In this document: positions 1-10,216 of the stretch, piece after piece
Layout of the letters: the number at the start of each line of letters is the position of its first letter
Numbering within the stretch: the first letter of the stretch is position 1
Source: Rhyzopertha dominica
Lineage: Eukaryota > Arthropoda > Insecta > Coleoptera > Bostrichidae
Assembly: GCA_025024175.1 (NCBI GenBank)
Contig: QCXZ01000001.1
Location: 39,426,942 to 39,490,941, forward strand
Direction: 5' to 3'
Length of the DNA: 64,000 nucleotides
The notes under the pieces: generated by a model
What the model was told of the DNA's origin: nothing
Database searches by the model: none
What the model saw: the letters and a program-made list of their open reading frames with translations, nothing else
Translations under genes and position numbers: made by a program

Positions 1-396
1 CAGCCGTTACCATAGAAACTTAAAAACGAGGCACAAATGTACATCCAGATCTTGTTCCAGATTCACGAAAGCAGATCCCAACCATTTTCAAACGATAATC
101 ATATTAATCAAAACGGCACTATCTAGTAAAGAAAATGCTAACGGTCATAGATTCTCACAGCCAAAAGAAATCTGACATCTCATGTCAGCAAAAAATTAAC
201 TCTTTAAAAACTGATTTTGGAATATGTAAAAATATTCTAAATTTGAACAATTTCACGCAACGACATTACAGTAGTAAAAGGTCAAACTAAACAACCACAA
301 CAAATGCAACCGTGGCTTTATATGTTATCCTTTGATTAATCAATTAAGTGGATTAAGAAGACTGACTTTACTTCTGTCATAGCAAAACAATCTGAA

Positions 397-402
397 TTTA
401 TT
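397..402 (-). promoter_or_regulatory. candidate poly(A) signal of Rab18
   Basis: An AATAAA hexamer on the minus strand lies about 165 bases beyond the Rab18 stop codon. It is the first canonical signal seen downstream. This is motif evidence only; no transcript end is visible. Confidence 0.4.
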
Positions 403-565
403 TAATCTCTTTCTTATTTGTTGCTAGAATGTTTTGTCTTAACTAAGCTCTACAAAAATCATCTGGTGATCAGATTTTGTGAATTTGGATATATATTTAT
501 GATAGTAACACTGCACCATAAAAAATTAATTACATAATATATTAATAAACATTAAAATATAGATA

Positions 566-1821
566 TTATGTCAAAGAACAGGCATATCCACATCTGGAAG
601 TTGGCATGTGATCTTTGTTATTAACGTGGAAATTATCTCCTGAGTATGTTTCCCATAAGCCAGGTGTTTGAATGATCTGCAAGAAAAATCCAATGAACTC
701 TGTGCTACCAGTATGATGCAATCACATTTCCAAATTGCTCATAATCTTTCAAATAAACAACAACTTAGTGACTATATGAAATTAAACCTAGGGTTACTGG
801 TTATGACCTTTTGCTTCATAAAGACAGCCAGCAAACCTAGGGTTATACAAAACTACCAAACCAGTAATTATTACACAGAAGATGCCGCTAGTGATTTTTG
901 AGCCAGTTTTTTAATATTCATGTAGATTATCAAGTATTACATTGTATGCAAGTAGTTTCAAGTGTCTAGGGTATTTGCATTCGGATTTACTTTATAATAC
1001 ACAGATTTTTGTATATTGCATAATGTGCATAACTCAAATATCTCACCTGACAAAAAAAGGCCAATAAGTAATGTGAACTGCTTACAAACCTTAAATTAAA
1101 CATTGTAAAGCATGCCAAAAAAGACTAATCAACAAACAATTCAAAAACTAGTTTAATATAACATGGTTTAATGGTACAAACCAAAATTTGCTCTCACCTT
1201 ATGAACTAATTCTTCAAAGGCACACTGAACTCCATCTTTAGTTTTTGCACTGGCTTCAATAAAGAGTGTTTGATGTCTCCGAGCAAATTTCTTACCTTCT
1301 TCTCTGCTTACTTGTCGATTTTCCTATTACAACAAGCATTATTTCAAAGTAAAGGGTTAATAAAAAATAACGTACCATATCTATTTTGTTGCCAACAACC
1401 ATCTTAACAATGTTACTTTTTGTTGAGTATGTTTCTAATTCGTTTAACCAAGTCTCTAGTTTGGCAAAACTTGAATAATTGCTAACATCATATACTAAAA
1501 TTGCTCCTTGTGCGTCACGATAGTAAGAGGGTGTCAAAGTACGGAAGCGTTCTTGACCGGCTGTATCCCAAATTGCTAACTTCACTGTATTTCCTTCCAC
1601 TGTAAGCTTTTTGGTTTTAAAATCAACACCTATAGTTAAAGTTTGCTCAGGATCAAAATTGTCTTCCGTAAATCTCAATAAGAGGCTAAAATGTAATAGG
1701 ATAGATACAGATAATTTTGTTATATACTTTAGACGTTAAGTGCCATGACTTACCTAGATTTACCAACACCACTTTCGCCTATAATCAGTATTTTTAAGGT
1801 AGTTAAAATATCGTCATCCAT
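566..1821 (-). CDS. Rab18: Ras-related GTPase Rab18, four exons
   Basis: Coding exons on the minus strand are 1821-1754, 1685-1376, 1323-1198 and 676-566, with GT donors and AG acceptors and matching phases. They give 615 bases, 204 residues plus stop, close to the usual Rab18 length of about 206. Visible GTPase motifs are the P-loop GESGVGKS (15-22), switch I TIGVDF (40-45), WDTAGQE (62-68), NKID (122-125) and EASAKT (149-154). WLNELETY and IIQTPGLWE are Rab18-type signatures that separate it from Rab1/Rab8. The C-terminus carries Cys197 and Cys201 and ends CSLT, a CaaX-like prenylation box. Rab18 proteins act at the ER and lipid droplets in membrane traffic (family knowledge). The start is the first ATG before the P-loop, with no in-frame alternative needed. 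The gene looks intact; introns are short (68, 52 and 521 bases). Confidence 0.95.
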
Positions 1822-2940
1822 TTTTAAAAACTATTGTTCATGCCACTTGCAATTAAGTATCTAATTTTTGTTCACAAATTGCTACCAAGAAAATGAGGAC
1901 TAGCAGCACAAGTAATATCCTTTGATGTTCTTATTGCGTTCTATAATCTGCTTATCGCGGACTGCTAATTACAAACCGATTTCCGCTCTATTTTTTATTC
2001 AAACGCAGTAGGCAAATAATCAAAAGTAATTTTTTTTTGTCACTACATTTTCATTTTGCGCAGAAGAACATACGTCATAAATTGGTTCTAAATGACATTG
2101 ACAACCACAGAAAAACAGTGTTGCCAGTAGGGCATTCGAAATTGTAATATATTGCAAAGAAACCTAGGTTCTCGTCCTAGAAAGAAACAGATATTTTACT
2201 GTTTTCTTATACTTTCTTTAATGCTTTTGTTTTACCGTTGTTGAGGAATACGATATTTGTACCAAATATAGACAGTTTTACACTTATTTGAAGTGAATAC
2301 AACGAAAGCATCGTCCATAATACATTTTTTAATAATGGGGTTGTAGACCATATTTTTTTATTGCAGAATATGAATCTACATAAAAAATAATAGATCCCAG
2401 TTTATTCATTTTTTTCCAAATCGCTTAGATAAACGTAATAAAAAATGGCAAAGTTTAAATATTTGAATGTGTGACGTAGGTTGACCCTGCCGCTTGTGAT
2501 TGGCAGCAGCTGTGTGTTGTTGCCAGGGCACAATAATTTTCAGCGTTCCAGTTGCCTATGCGTGTTTTTCGCTGTCAACTGCCGACGCGACGTGCCGGCG
2601 AACGGACGAAGAGCGTCATTCATAACCTCTCAGTAACCCTGGTAACCCTCGTGTTTTTGCTTTTGTTTATCGATCATAATTATATCGTTCTAAACGCCGA
2701 CGAAATGGCTGCTAAAAAGAAAAGTTTGTGCCAACATGCGCAAATACTAGTATTATTGCTCTAGAGAAGAAATTTTTAATTGTAGGTACCCGAAGAAAAA
2801 TCGAGACGAAAATTGTGGTGTGATGCAGTAGGTGCAGCACTAACAGCAAGTCGCTTGTGTTAAAGAAAATAGAGGCAAAAATATAAAATATAAAACGTCC
2901 TCGCAAAACCAAGCCAAACGCAAATGTAAACAAACAATTT
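1822..2940. other. intergenic region upstream of Rab18, no gene supported
   Basis: This stretch must hold the Rab18 promoter, but I see no clear core motif. The part from about 2460 to 2740 is richer in CpG than its surroundings and could be a first exon or divergent promoter of an unseen gene. Its short open frames match no family I recognise, so no gene is called. The motif CAGTGTTGCCA occurs at about 2116 and is shared with the TIR element that follows. Confidence 0.5.
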
Positions 2941-2944
2941 GTCT

Positions 2945-3489
2945 ATCTGTACAGTGTTGCCATTGGGGCTGATAGAAATTCCGCTAATTGCCGCATCGAA
3001 TCCGCTAAAATTTTTAAGACGGGGTAATTTGTTGATATACAAAGGGATTTATTATTTATTTTACATAAATAGTTATTAGTTTCCTACATATTAGGTATGC
3101 TATATCGTTAAAAATTTCGTTGTCGAGCTCATCGTGTTCCTTCCAGAAATATGTTTTGTTGTTTTTTACTTGATTTAAGATAATAATATCTGCATCATCT
3201 GGCAGTCTATGTGAGATGTGAGACATTGGAAAAATTTTGGATTGGTAGGTAAAAAAAGCAGGAAATATAATATTTCCCAGGCAAGGAATACAGTAATCAT
3301 CGAGTCACCTAACAAATAAATCGATTGTAGATACTTCATATCTAAGTTTCCCATATTTATACCCTAAAGTGAAACAGTTAATATTACTTAAAATTTCTTA
3401 TTTCTTTTAAAATATCCCCTAACCGCTAAAACGTATATTTTTCCGTTCGGCGAGAATTTTATCCGCTTAGTTGGCAACACTGAACAGAT
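2945..3489. mobile_element. small TIR element (MITE-like), 545 bp
   Basis: The two ends form inverted repeats: the left end reads ATCTGTACAGTGTTGCCA and the right end, reverse-complemented, reads ATCTGTTCAGTGTTGCCA. The bases GTCT lie directly outside both ends (2941-2944 and 3490-3493) and may be a 4-bp target duplication. No coding capacity is seen inside. The superfamily is not clear. Confidence 0.5.
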
Positions 3490-3634
3490 GTCTCTTTTAT
3501 GAGTCAAACGCGAAATCACGGTATCGGTAGGTTTACCGTGGTGAAATGCGATCCCACCACACTCCCCACTCTAGCCGGGTCAAGTGACGTTGCTAGTAAA
3601 TATTTGAATTTGGCGGAAAACTTTAGAGGGCGAA

Positions 3635-3661
3635 AATAATGATAATGATAATGATAATGAT
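3635..3661 (-). repeat. simple-repeat 3' tail of the non-LTR element
   Basis: Four units of the hexamer ATTATC/ATCATT (minus strand) lie about 120 bases after the reverse transcriptase stop. Several CR1-like and R1-like elements end in short microsatellites rather than poly(A). It probably marks the 3' terminus of the element. Confidence 0.65.
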
Positions 3662-3783
3662 TTTATTCGTGATAGCCTGTAGAAACATTTACACACGTCC
3701 AAGAAATATATAACAACATACAATAATAATAAACACAATAATAGTAAACAGTACGAAATGTATAACATGTATGTACATATCTA

Positions 3784-5202
3784 CTACATAGTACAGTTTA
3801 AAAACTCGGTGATGTTATAGAATGCGCCTTCCACCAATAATGTCTTAATCTGCTTTTTGAATTTTTTGTAATCTAAAGATTTTATCTTAGTTGGAAGTTT
3901 GTTAAATAATTTAGGGCCATAGAAATTTATACCCGTCCTTGACCTCTGTATCCGGTGAAAACCTGGGTATAAGTCATCTCTGTGTCTAGTTTCGTATACA
4001 TGTATATCTGAATGTGTCTGTAGTGTTTCAGAGTTTTGCTTAATGTGCAGTAAACACTGATATATATATGCACTAGCTAAAGTTAATATGCCTAAATCTT
4101 TAAAAGCTTCTCTGCAGTTATCTCTGTACCCCATTCCCGAAATTATTCTAACAGCTCTTCGCTGGAGAGCGAACACCCTGCTTGCATCCGGAGCGTGCCC
4201 CCAAATCACCAAGGCGTAATTTACATGAGACTGTATCAACGCGTGGAATGCCATCCCCATTACATGTCTAGAAACAATCTCTGACAGTCTTCGGAGTACA
4301 TAAATATTGGTTGCGATTTTCTTGCACAAATGTGAGATATGTGTCTCCCAACTAAGCTTTGGGTCCAGATACACCCCAAGAAACCTGACATCTGTGTTGT
4401 TAGCTATCGGTATCTGCCGCAGGCCAAATATCATCGTTTGAGTTTTGGCTTCATTTAGACGCAACTTGTTTGCCATAAGCCACTTCTTTGCTCTCGACTG
4501 TGCGTCCCCAAGACTCTCCAGAACAACATTCAAATTGCTGGCTTTATCTATAATTGTCGTGTCGTCTGCATAAACAATAAGTTTATCATCAATCATGTCA
4601 TTTGTAAAGATTATGAAAAGGACTGGACCCAATACAGATCCTTGAGGCACACCTACATTACATGAAAGCAATTTTGATTCCTGGTTGTTTATGGATACTT
4701 TCTGTTTTCTGTTGTATAAGTATGAGTGCGTTAAATCTTTACTTCGATGTGAAAAGCCATAATAAAGCAATTTCTCCACTAAAATCCCGGGAGACACACA
4801 GTCGAAAGCCTTGCTTAGATCTAAAAACATTGAACCAACATACTCTTTCGACTCAAATGCCTCGGTTACAATCTCGCTTAGTTTACTTATAGCGCTAACA
4901 GTGCTACGACCTCTACGAAAGCCACATTGTGCTGTACTCAGCAAGCCGTTACCCTCAAAATAATCCACAACTTGTTTCTTTAACAGTCCCTCGAATACCT
5001 TCCCGAGCACTGGGACAATCGACACAGGCCTATAGCTAGAGGGCTCTTCAAATGCCCCTTTTTTGTAAATTGGGCAGACTCTCGCAACTTTGAAACAGTC
5101 TGGATAGGTAGCGGTGGTAATGCATAAATTTAAAAGACTTGTTAGAGGAACGGCAACTAAATTTCCTACCGTCTTTATCAGTTTGGCGTTCAACCCATAC
5201 AC
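3784..5202 (-). CDS. reverse transcriptase half of ORF2 (frameshifted from the endonuclease half)
   Basis: This open frame of 472 residues continues ORF2 after a one-base frameshift. It shows the reverse transcriptase blocks in order: PVSIVPVLGKVFE, QCGFRRGRST, FLDLSKAFDCV with the first catalytic Asp, GVPQGSVLGPVLF, and the YADDT catalytic centre, followed by the thumb and a C-terminal region with no recognised RNase H. This copies the element RNA at the nicked target. The frame begins in the middle of a protein, so the first Met is not a true start. Only one frameshift separates it from a full ORF2, so the copy may be fairly young, or the shift may be an assembly error. Confidence 0.85.
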   Translation of the reverse strand: MYGLNAKLIKTVGNLVAVPLTSLLNLCITTATYPDCFKVARVCPIYKKGAFEEPSSYRPVSIVPVLGKVFEGLLKKQVVDYFEGNGLLSTAQCGFRRGRSTVSAISKLSEIVTEAFESKEYVGSMFLDLSKAFDCVSPGILVEKLLYYGFSHRSKDLTHSYLYNRKQKVSINNQESKLLSCNVGVPQGSVLGPVLFIIFTNDMIDDKLIVYADDTTIIDKASNLNVVLESLGDAQSRAKKWLMANKLRLNEAKTQTMIFGLRQIPIANNTDVRFLGVYLDPKLSWETHISHLCKKIATNIYVLRRLSEIVSRHVMGMAFHALIQSHVNYALVIWGHAPDASRVFALQRRAVRIISGMGYRDNCREAFKDLGILTLASAYIYQCLLHIKQNSETLQTHSDIHVYETRHRDDLYPGFHRIQRSRTGINFYGPKLFNKLPTKIKSLDYKKFKKQIKTLLVEGAFYNITEFLNCTM

Positions 5203-6620
5203 ATATCCTTGCTTTTTGAATTTTTCAAATTAAAAATTGCCTCCCTAACCTGAATGATTGTCACCTCCACAAAATTAAAACTACTACAAGTATTTCTCCC
5301 CTTAAATAGTTCCCCCCAATAGTTTTCCTGGTTATCGTTAACTGAAATTTCTCGAGTAATGTTATCCACAATGTTAACAAAGTAATCGTTAAAGTTATCT
5401 GGTGTAATCGTGCACTCACCTGTTGTTATTGCTGCTCTTCTGTAGTTGTTTATTATTTTCCAGGCATCCCTCGCTTTATTACTGGATTCTTTTAATATTG
5501 CATCGTGCGCTGCCTTTTTTGCTTGCTGAATTGCAGCTCTGTATCTCTTAGCAAACTTGTAATTTTGTTTGCTGTTTTGATCTTTAAGCAAGCATGCCAT
5601 TTGATAGAAGGCGTCAACCTCTTCTCTCATGGCCTTAAGTTCCGAAGAAAACCATTTAAGACCTGAGTTAGTCTGCTTAACTTCTATAGTTTTTTGTGGA
5701 AAAGCCGTTTTAACGGCCTTTACGATCACTTCAACAAACATTTCGCACTTCTCGTTCAGACCAAGCGCACCATCACCAACAAACCGCCAGTCTATATCAT
5801 ATACCAGATTATAGAATGTAAATAGGCCCCTCTCAGTTATCGGGGTTATTTGTCGCAATAATTTATGTGTATGTTGAGCATCCATCTCGATTTCTACAAA
5901 GATGGGACTGTGATCACTTATATGCCAATCCAAGATATCCGATTTTAGTTTAGCTTTATCGATATTTGTTAAGATATTATCTAGACATGCTTTTTTCCTA
6001 GTTGGTTTATTCAGTAACACTTTTAGATCGTGGGTTAATAAGACGTCCCTCACTACCGCAATCCCCCTGTTATTTAAGCTAAAATCCATGTTATAATCTC
6101 CTATTATTACCACAGAGCGTCCGCCTCCCCGCAGAGAGCACATAAGATCATCGATTGCTGTTAGAAAGATATCCATGTTACCTCTGGGTGGTCTATAGAT
6201 AGTAATTACAACTAGTTTAGTTTTAGTTAACTCGAAAGCACATATTTCAAAATTCATTTCTATAGCAAATTTTTCCATAATATCATTACGTACTATGATA
6301 TTGGCTTGATGATCTCTTTTGCAGAATACGGCTACTCCACCATACACATGAGAGACCCTATTAAAACTTGTAACATATGTATAGTTATTTAATGTTATCT
6401 GTTGAATTTTATCAAGTGTTGTCCAGGTTTCACCGAAACACAAAAAGTCAGGATTTAGATTCGTGTCTGCTAAGATGGCGCCTATTTCATCAACCTTATT
6501 GCACAAACACTGAACATTTAGATGTACTATACGTAGGACATTGGGACGTTTAGAAACATGCAGTTTATTGCCTTGCAAATGTCGTCTCACTTTTGTCAAA
6601 TGTCTATCACCCTGTTCCAC
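5190..6620 (-). CDS. endonuclease half of ORF2 (APE type)
   Basis: The 476-residue frame opens with an endonuclease/exonuclease/phosphatase fold: LRIVHLNVQCLCNKVDEI near residue 29, CFGETW around 62, VVIIGDYNMDF near 171 and the late motif ISDHSPIFVEIE near 232. These hold the Asn, Glu, Asp and His residues typical of LINE target-nicking endonucleases. A linker then leads to the reverse transcriptase. The likely start is the GTG at 6620, which overlaps the last base of the ORF1 stop codon; a downstream ATG is possible. The frame ends at the shift near 5195. Confidence 0.85.
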   Translation of the reverse strand: MEQGDRHLTKVRRHLQGNKLHVSKRPNVLRIVHLNVQCLCNKVDEIGAILADTNLNPDFLCFGETWTTLDKIQQITLNNYTYVTSFNRVSHVYGGVAVFCKRDHQANIIVRNDIMEKFAIEMNFEICAFELTKTKLVVITIYRPPRGNMDIFLTAIDDLMCSLRGGGRSVVIIGDYNMDFSLNNRGIAVVRDVLLTHDLKVLLNKPTRKKACLDNILTNIDKAKLKSDILDWHISDHSPIFVEIEMDAQHTHKLLRQITPITERGLFTFYNLVYDIDWRFVGDGALGLNEKCEMFVEVIVKAVKTAFPQKTIEVKQTNSGLKWFSSELKAMREEVDAFYQMACLLKDQNSKQNYKFAKRYRAAIQQAKKAAHDAILKESSNKARDAWKIINNYRRAAITTGECTITPDNFNDYFVNIVDNITREISVNDNQENYWGELFKGRNTCSSFNFVEVTIIQVREAIFNLKNSKSKDMCMG

Positions 6621-7147
6621 TATTGCACCCGATCGCGCTGCTGTCTGCGGTGAAAAAACCGCGTAACTACGGAACCCCTAGGCCATACATCTGGTTGATG
6701 CGCTCTGTCCAAACTGGCGAAGTCCAATGTAACTTTATATGAGGCATAGTGTTGCGGAAATTTGGATAAATTATCTTCTTCAACTTCAACCTCAGGGAAC
6801 CTTCCACGCAGATGTCCTTCCAGCTGTCTAGCATTCGTCTCAGGGTGAAGACGAGTTACGAACAAAAATATTTTCTTCGGTGCGCCCTTTATAATTATGT
6901 CATCAGTTGTTCCAATAATAGCGGTTTTCGTTTTTGAGGCCGTCTTTCTCCTGACCACTGTCGACCAGTAATCCTTCTCATTGTTCTTCTCCACAGATGG
7001 CGCACTCGTGGATGACAAATCAGCAGCAGCTACCCCCGATCTCGCCGAACTGGCTTCTCTCTGTATGGCAATAATTTCACCCTTGTTCTTAGTGTTTGCC
7101 GGTTCTCCATTTCCAACAGTAGATCCAAGTTCATTGTTTGCAATCAA
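6620..7147 (-). CDS. ORF1 protein of the non-LTR element
   Basis: A 175-residue protein, probably the RNA-binding ORF1 product. Its C-terminal part (KIFLFVTRLHPETNARQLEG, then a segment ending in DVWPRGSVVTRFF) resembles the conserved C-terminal domain of insect CR1/Jockey-type ORF1 proteins, where peptides such as PxxWPxGVxxRxF recur. No CCHC knuckle is present. It may be shortened at the N-terminus compared with longer ORF1 proteins. The stop codon overlaps the ORF2 start by one base. Confidence 0.65.
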   Translation of the reverse strand: MIANNELGSTVGNGEPANTKNKGEIIAIQREASSARSGVAAADLSSTSAPSVEKNNEKDYWSTVVRRKTASKTKTAIIGTTDDIIIKGAPKKIFLFVTRLHPETNARQLEGHLRGRFPEVEVEEDNLSKFPQHYASYKVTLDFASLDRAHQPDVWPRGSVVTRFFHRRQQRDRVQ

Positions 7148-7751
7148 GGATTGTTTCTTGTTTACGTTTGATAAAGTTTTTGTAGATTCTACTAAGACAA
7201 TATAACATTAGAAATATTTTTTTGTTGNTAGTATCTCACTTCATTGGGTCTAGGAAAACCTACAAATGTGTTGCAATAACGATTTGTGATCGAGGGCTAC
7301 AACCCCATTGTGAAGTTGTGGCTAGNGTAAATTGTACTATGTTGTANTATGTTTGGACTGANAGATGTTTTTACCCTGCCTGAATGGTAAACTTCACAAA
7401 CTAAGTAGTAGCAGAGTGGTAGTAATGTTAGCTGAACTACACAATAAGGCCACTAAAGTTTACAGGTTATCTCATAAGTTGCGCGGCCTGCTTGCCTCTG
7501 AGCGCGTATGACGTCACGAGAGGCCCGATGGTGTTTGGCTCTTACCGTAGTGAGAGCAAATCAGAAAAATAATACCCATTACACATTACAAAAATTACGT
7601 AGAACGCGAGAGAACGTAGTGAACGAATGCTGTAATTATTTGACTGTAAAACAAATTAGTTTTCGTCAAAAACAAATTCAAACGTCAAGCTGTTTTAAGC
7701 GTTAAAAGCTAATTTTGGCCAAAATTGGAAACAGAAAAGAGTGAAAGTAAA
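7148..7751. other. no gene recognised; possible 5' UTR of the retrotransposon and recombinase 5' flank
   Basis: The left part follows the ORF1 start and may be element 5' UTR; it contains isolated N bases. From about 7480 the DNA becomes CpG-rich (GCGCGGCC, ATGACGTCAC) and leads into the recombinase fossil. A short open frame from 7508 resembles nothing I know. Confidence 0.4.
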
Positions 7752-8061
7752 ATGCAGTGTCCTCCAGATATTAGAAATGCAGTAAAGGTAGCTCCACTGC
7801 ATTTGTCACCTAAAGCATCCAGAAATGTTTATGAAATCGTGTACAATAGTTTCCACGAATGACAACTACAAGATAGAACTCCGTCCTTTTCTGAAGTTAC
7901 AGTTTTGTATAAATATCAAAGAAATACGTGAAAAATTCAAATCATCGATGTCATGGATTGACCATTCGCTATTGAAGAGCAGGTACTCTCAGCAAAAGGA
8001 CAACGTAAACTGTCTTGCGGGCAAGTATGTGCTTGGCTAAGAAGAACGGCAGAAGGTTAAT
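7752..8061 (+). pseudogene. decayed Crypton-like tyrosine recombinase, N-terminal part
   Basis: Reading from the ATG at 7752, and changing frame twice, one finds MQCPPDIRNAV, LSPKASRNVYEIVYNSFHEW, SFSEVTVL, KFKSSMSWIDHSLLKSRY and AWLRRTAEG in this order. This pattern matches the N-terminal core-binding region of the tyrosine-recombinase-like proteins that are abundant in many insect genomes and related to Crypton elements (R-Y-E-x-x-Y-x-x-F-x-x-W, then S-F-S-E, then S-S-x-L-W-x-x-Y-S-M-L-K-S). There are in-frame stops at three positions and at least two frameshifts. The catalytic domain with its Arg and Tyr residues is not found downstream. Assignment rests on family pattern memory and is moderate. 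Confidence 0.5.
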
Positions 8062-8935
8062 GACCAAAAATATGAGGCATGGAGAGCATATTAGCTTATT
8101 TTATTAGGAAAGTATGTGACAAATATCTCACAACAAAGTTAACAATTTGCAAATTTATTATTAACTTTAAATAAGACATTCTTTGCAGCTTATTTTATAA
8201 ATGGGAGATTGCCACTCAAATAAACCTAATGTGATAGGAATTGGTGATTTAAAATTCTTCAGTAGTTGCATTCAGTATTTGTCCCATACATTTTTTATCA
8301 CCGGAACTTTTTTCGTATAGTCAAAAAAATATGCAGATCTTCATTTATTGATTACCGTCTAACTAATTTTTTGTAAATCACCAAAACAGCAAATACACTA
8401 AACAGATAATATGCATAAACAAATTTGGACAAATTACGAAAAAAACTGTAAAATTTAGGAGACTACCAAGTCAGGAAAAATTCAGGGAGTTATTTAGAAT
8501 GCCGGTTATGACGCTATTGTTTTCAAATTTTGGTCTTCTGCAGGAAACCGCCTTCTAAACAAGAAGTCTAGTTTTCGAAATACAGAATTTTCTTTTTGGA
8601 TTTATTTGACGATGCGGAGTACTGTAAAAGCGTCTGAGTTGTAGGTAGTCGCGTAACGCGCAGTAACTGCAAATTGGAGAAGTTAATCGCTATTGTACGG
8701 TGTTGCCATATCTTCCGCTTTTTCATGATATTCAGGTACTATTGGGATTTCTTGTATCTTTTCTAGCATATACAGCCCTATTTTAAGAATGTTTTGCAGT
8801 GTTGTCATTCATTTGCATCTATTGGCAACTTTCGGTCTTTTATGGGGAGCACTTCATTTAATTTTTAGGCATTTAGGATGTCGTTTTTTGGGCGCATGGC
8901 GATTTTTAGGAGTAGAGGCCGTGTCTTTTTACCCG
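8062..8935. other. no gene recognised; left flank of the satellite
   Basis: AT-rich DNA without a recognisable coding region. A copy of the motif CGGTGTTGCCA at about 8698 recalls the ends of the TIR element at 2945-3489, but no matching second end was found. Confidence 0.5.
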
Positions 8936-10216
8936 CCAGATGAGAAGCGAAGACGACCATCAAAAGACAAATGGTCAAACTAACAATATTAGAACGATGC
9001 ATTTACTGTAATACAACATCCTCTTATGCATTCTGGAAACAGTTGCTTCATTATAGCAGATCGGAAGCGAAGACGACCATTAAAAGGCACAATTGGTCAA
9101 ACTAGCAATATTAGAAATGATGCATTCACTTTAATACAGCATCCTCTTATGCATTCTGGAAACAATTGCTTCATTATAACAGATCGGAAGCGAAGACGAC
9201 CATTAAAACACACAATTGGTCAAACTATCCATATTAGAGACGATGCGTTCACTTTAATACGGCATCCTCTTACGCATTCTGGAAACAGTTGCTTCTTTAT
9301 AGCAAATCCGAAGCGAAGACAACCATTAAAAGGCACAATCGGTCAAACTAGCTATATCGGAGACAATGCATTAACTCTAATACGGCATCCTCTTATGCAT
9401 TTTGAAACAGTTGCTTCATTATAGCTAATCGGAAGACAGGACGACCATTAGAAGACGCAATTGGTCAAATTAGCGGTTTTAGAGACGATGTATTCACTTT
9501 AAATACGGCATCCTCTTATGCATTCTGGAAACAGTTGCTTCATTACAGCAAATCGGAAGAGAAGACGACCACTAAAAGACAATTGGTCAAACTAACAATA
9601 TTAGAGACGATGTAATTACTTTAATACGGCATCCTCTTATGCATTCTGGAAACAGTTGCTTCATTATAGCAGATCAAAAGCGAAGATGACCATTAAAAGA
9701 CATAATTGGTCAAACTAGCAATATTAGAAACGATGCATTCGCTTTAATACGGCGTCCTCCTATGCATTCTGGAAACAGGTTGCTTCATTATAGCAGATCG
9801 AAAACGAAAACGACCATTATAAGGCACAGTTGGCCAAACTAGCAATATTAGAAACGATGCATTTACTTTATTTAATACGCCATCCTCTTATGCTTTCTGG
9901 ATACACTAGCTTCATTATAGCAAGTCGGAAGAGAAGACGACCATTAAAAGACTTAATTAGTCAAACTAGCAATATTAGAAACGATGCATTCGCTTTAATA
10001 TGGCATCCTCTAATGCATTCTGGAAACAGTTGCTTGATTATAGCAGATCGGAAGCGAAAACGACCATTAAAAGGCACAATTGGTCAAACTAGCAATATTA
10101 GAAACGATGCATTCACTTAAATACGGCATCCTCTTATGCATTGTGGAAACATTTGCTTCATTATAGCAGATCAAAAGCGAAGATGACCATTAAAAGACAT
10201 AATTAGTCAAACTAGT
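8936..10216 (+). repeat. satellite S1, about 10 tandem monomers of 123 bp
   Basis: The unit containing GAAGCGAAGACGACCATTAA and CATCCTCTTATGCATTCTGG recurs about every 123 bases, for example from 9026 to 9149 to 9272. Copies differ by point changes and small indels. The unit aligns with the S2 monomer in the same order of motifs (CGACC, TGGTCAAACTA, TTAATACGGCAT, TCATTA). Because 123 is a multiple of three, one frame stays open over three monomers; I do not regard this as coding. Confidence 0.92.

Larger units (their letters stand above)
3635..7147 (-). mobile_element. non-LTR retrotransposon, CR1/Jockey group
   Basis: A nearly complete LINE-type element on the minus strand. It has ORF1 (nucleic-acid-binding protein), then ORF2 with an apurinic-like endonuclease and a reverse transcriptase, then a short 3' region ending in a simple-repeat tail. 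ORF1 and ORF2 are open over long distances; ORF2 carries one frameshift near 5195. The 5' UTR probably extends beyond 7147 but its limit cannot be seen, and no target duplication was found. The ORF1 type together with the simple-repeat tail fits the CR1-like or Jockey-like elements of insects; the exact clade would need a tree. Confidence 0.85.

Noticed and set aside
668..901. 77-codon open frame on the plus strand
   Set aside because: It starts inside Rab18 exon 4 on the opposite strand and continues into the intron; no family resemblance.
2552..2764. 70-codon open frame in the CpG-rich region
   Set aside because: No recognised domain and no supporting splice pattern; a first exon of an unseen gene remains possible but cannot be supported.
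9026..9424. 132-residue frame with a 41-residue internal repeat in S1
   Set aside because: It arises because the monomer length is a multiple of three; other monomers of the array are frame-broken, as expected for non-coding satellite.
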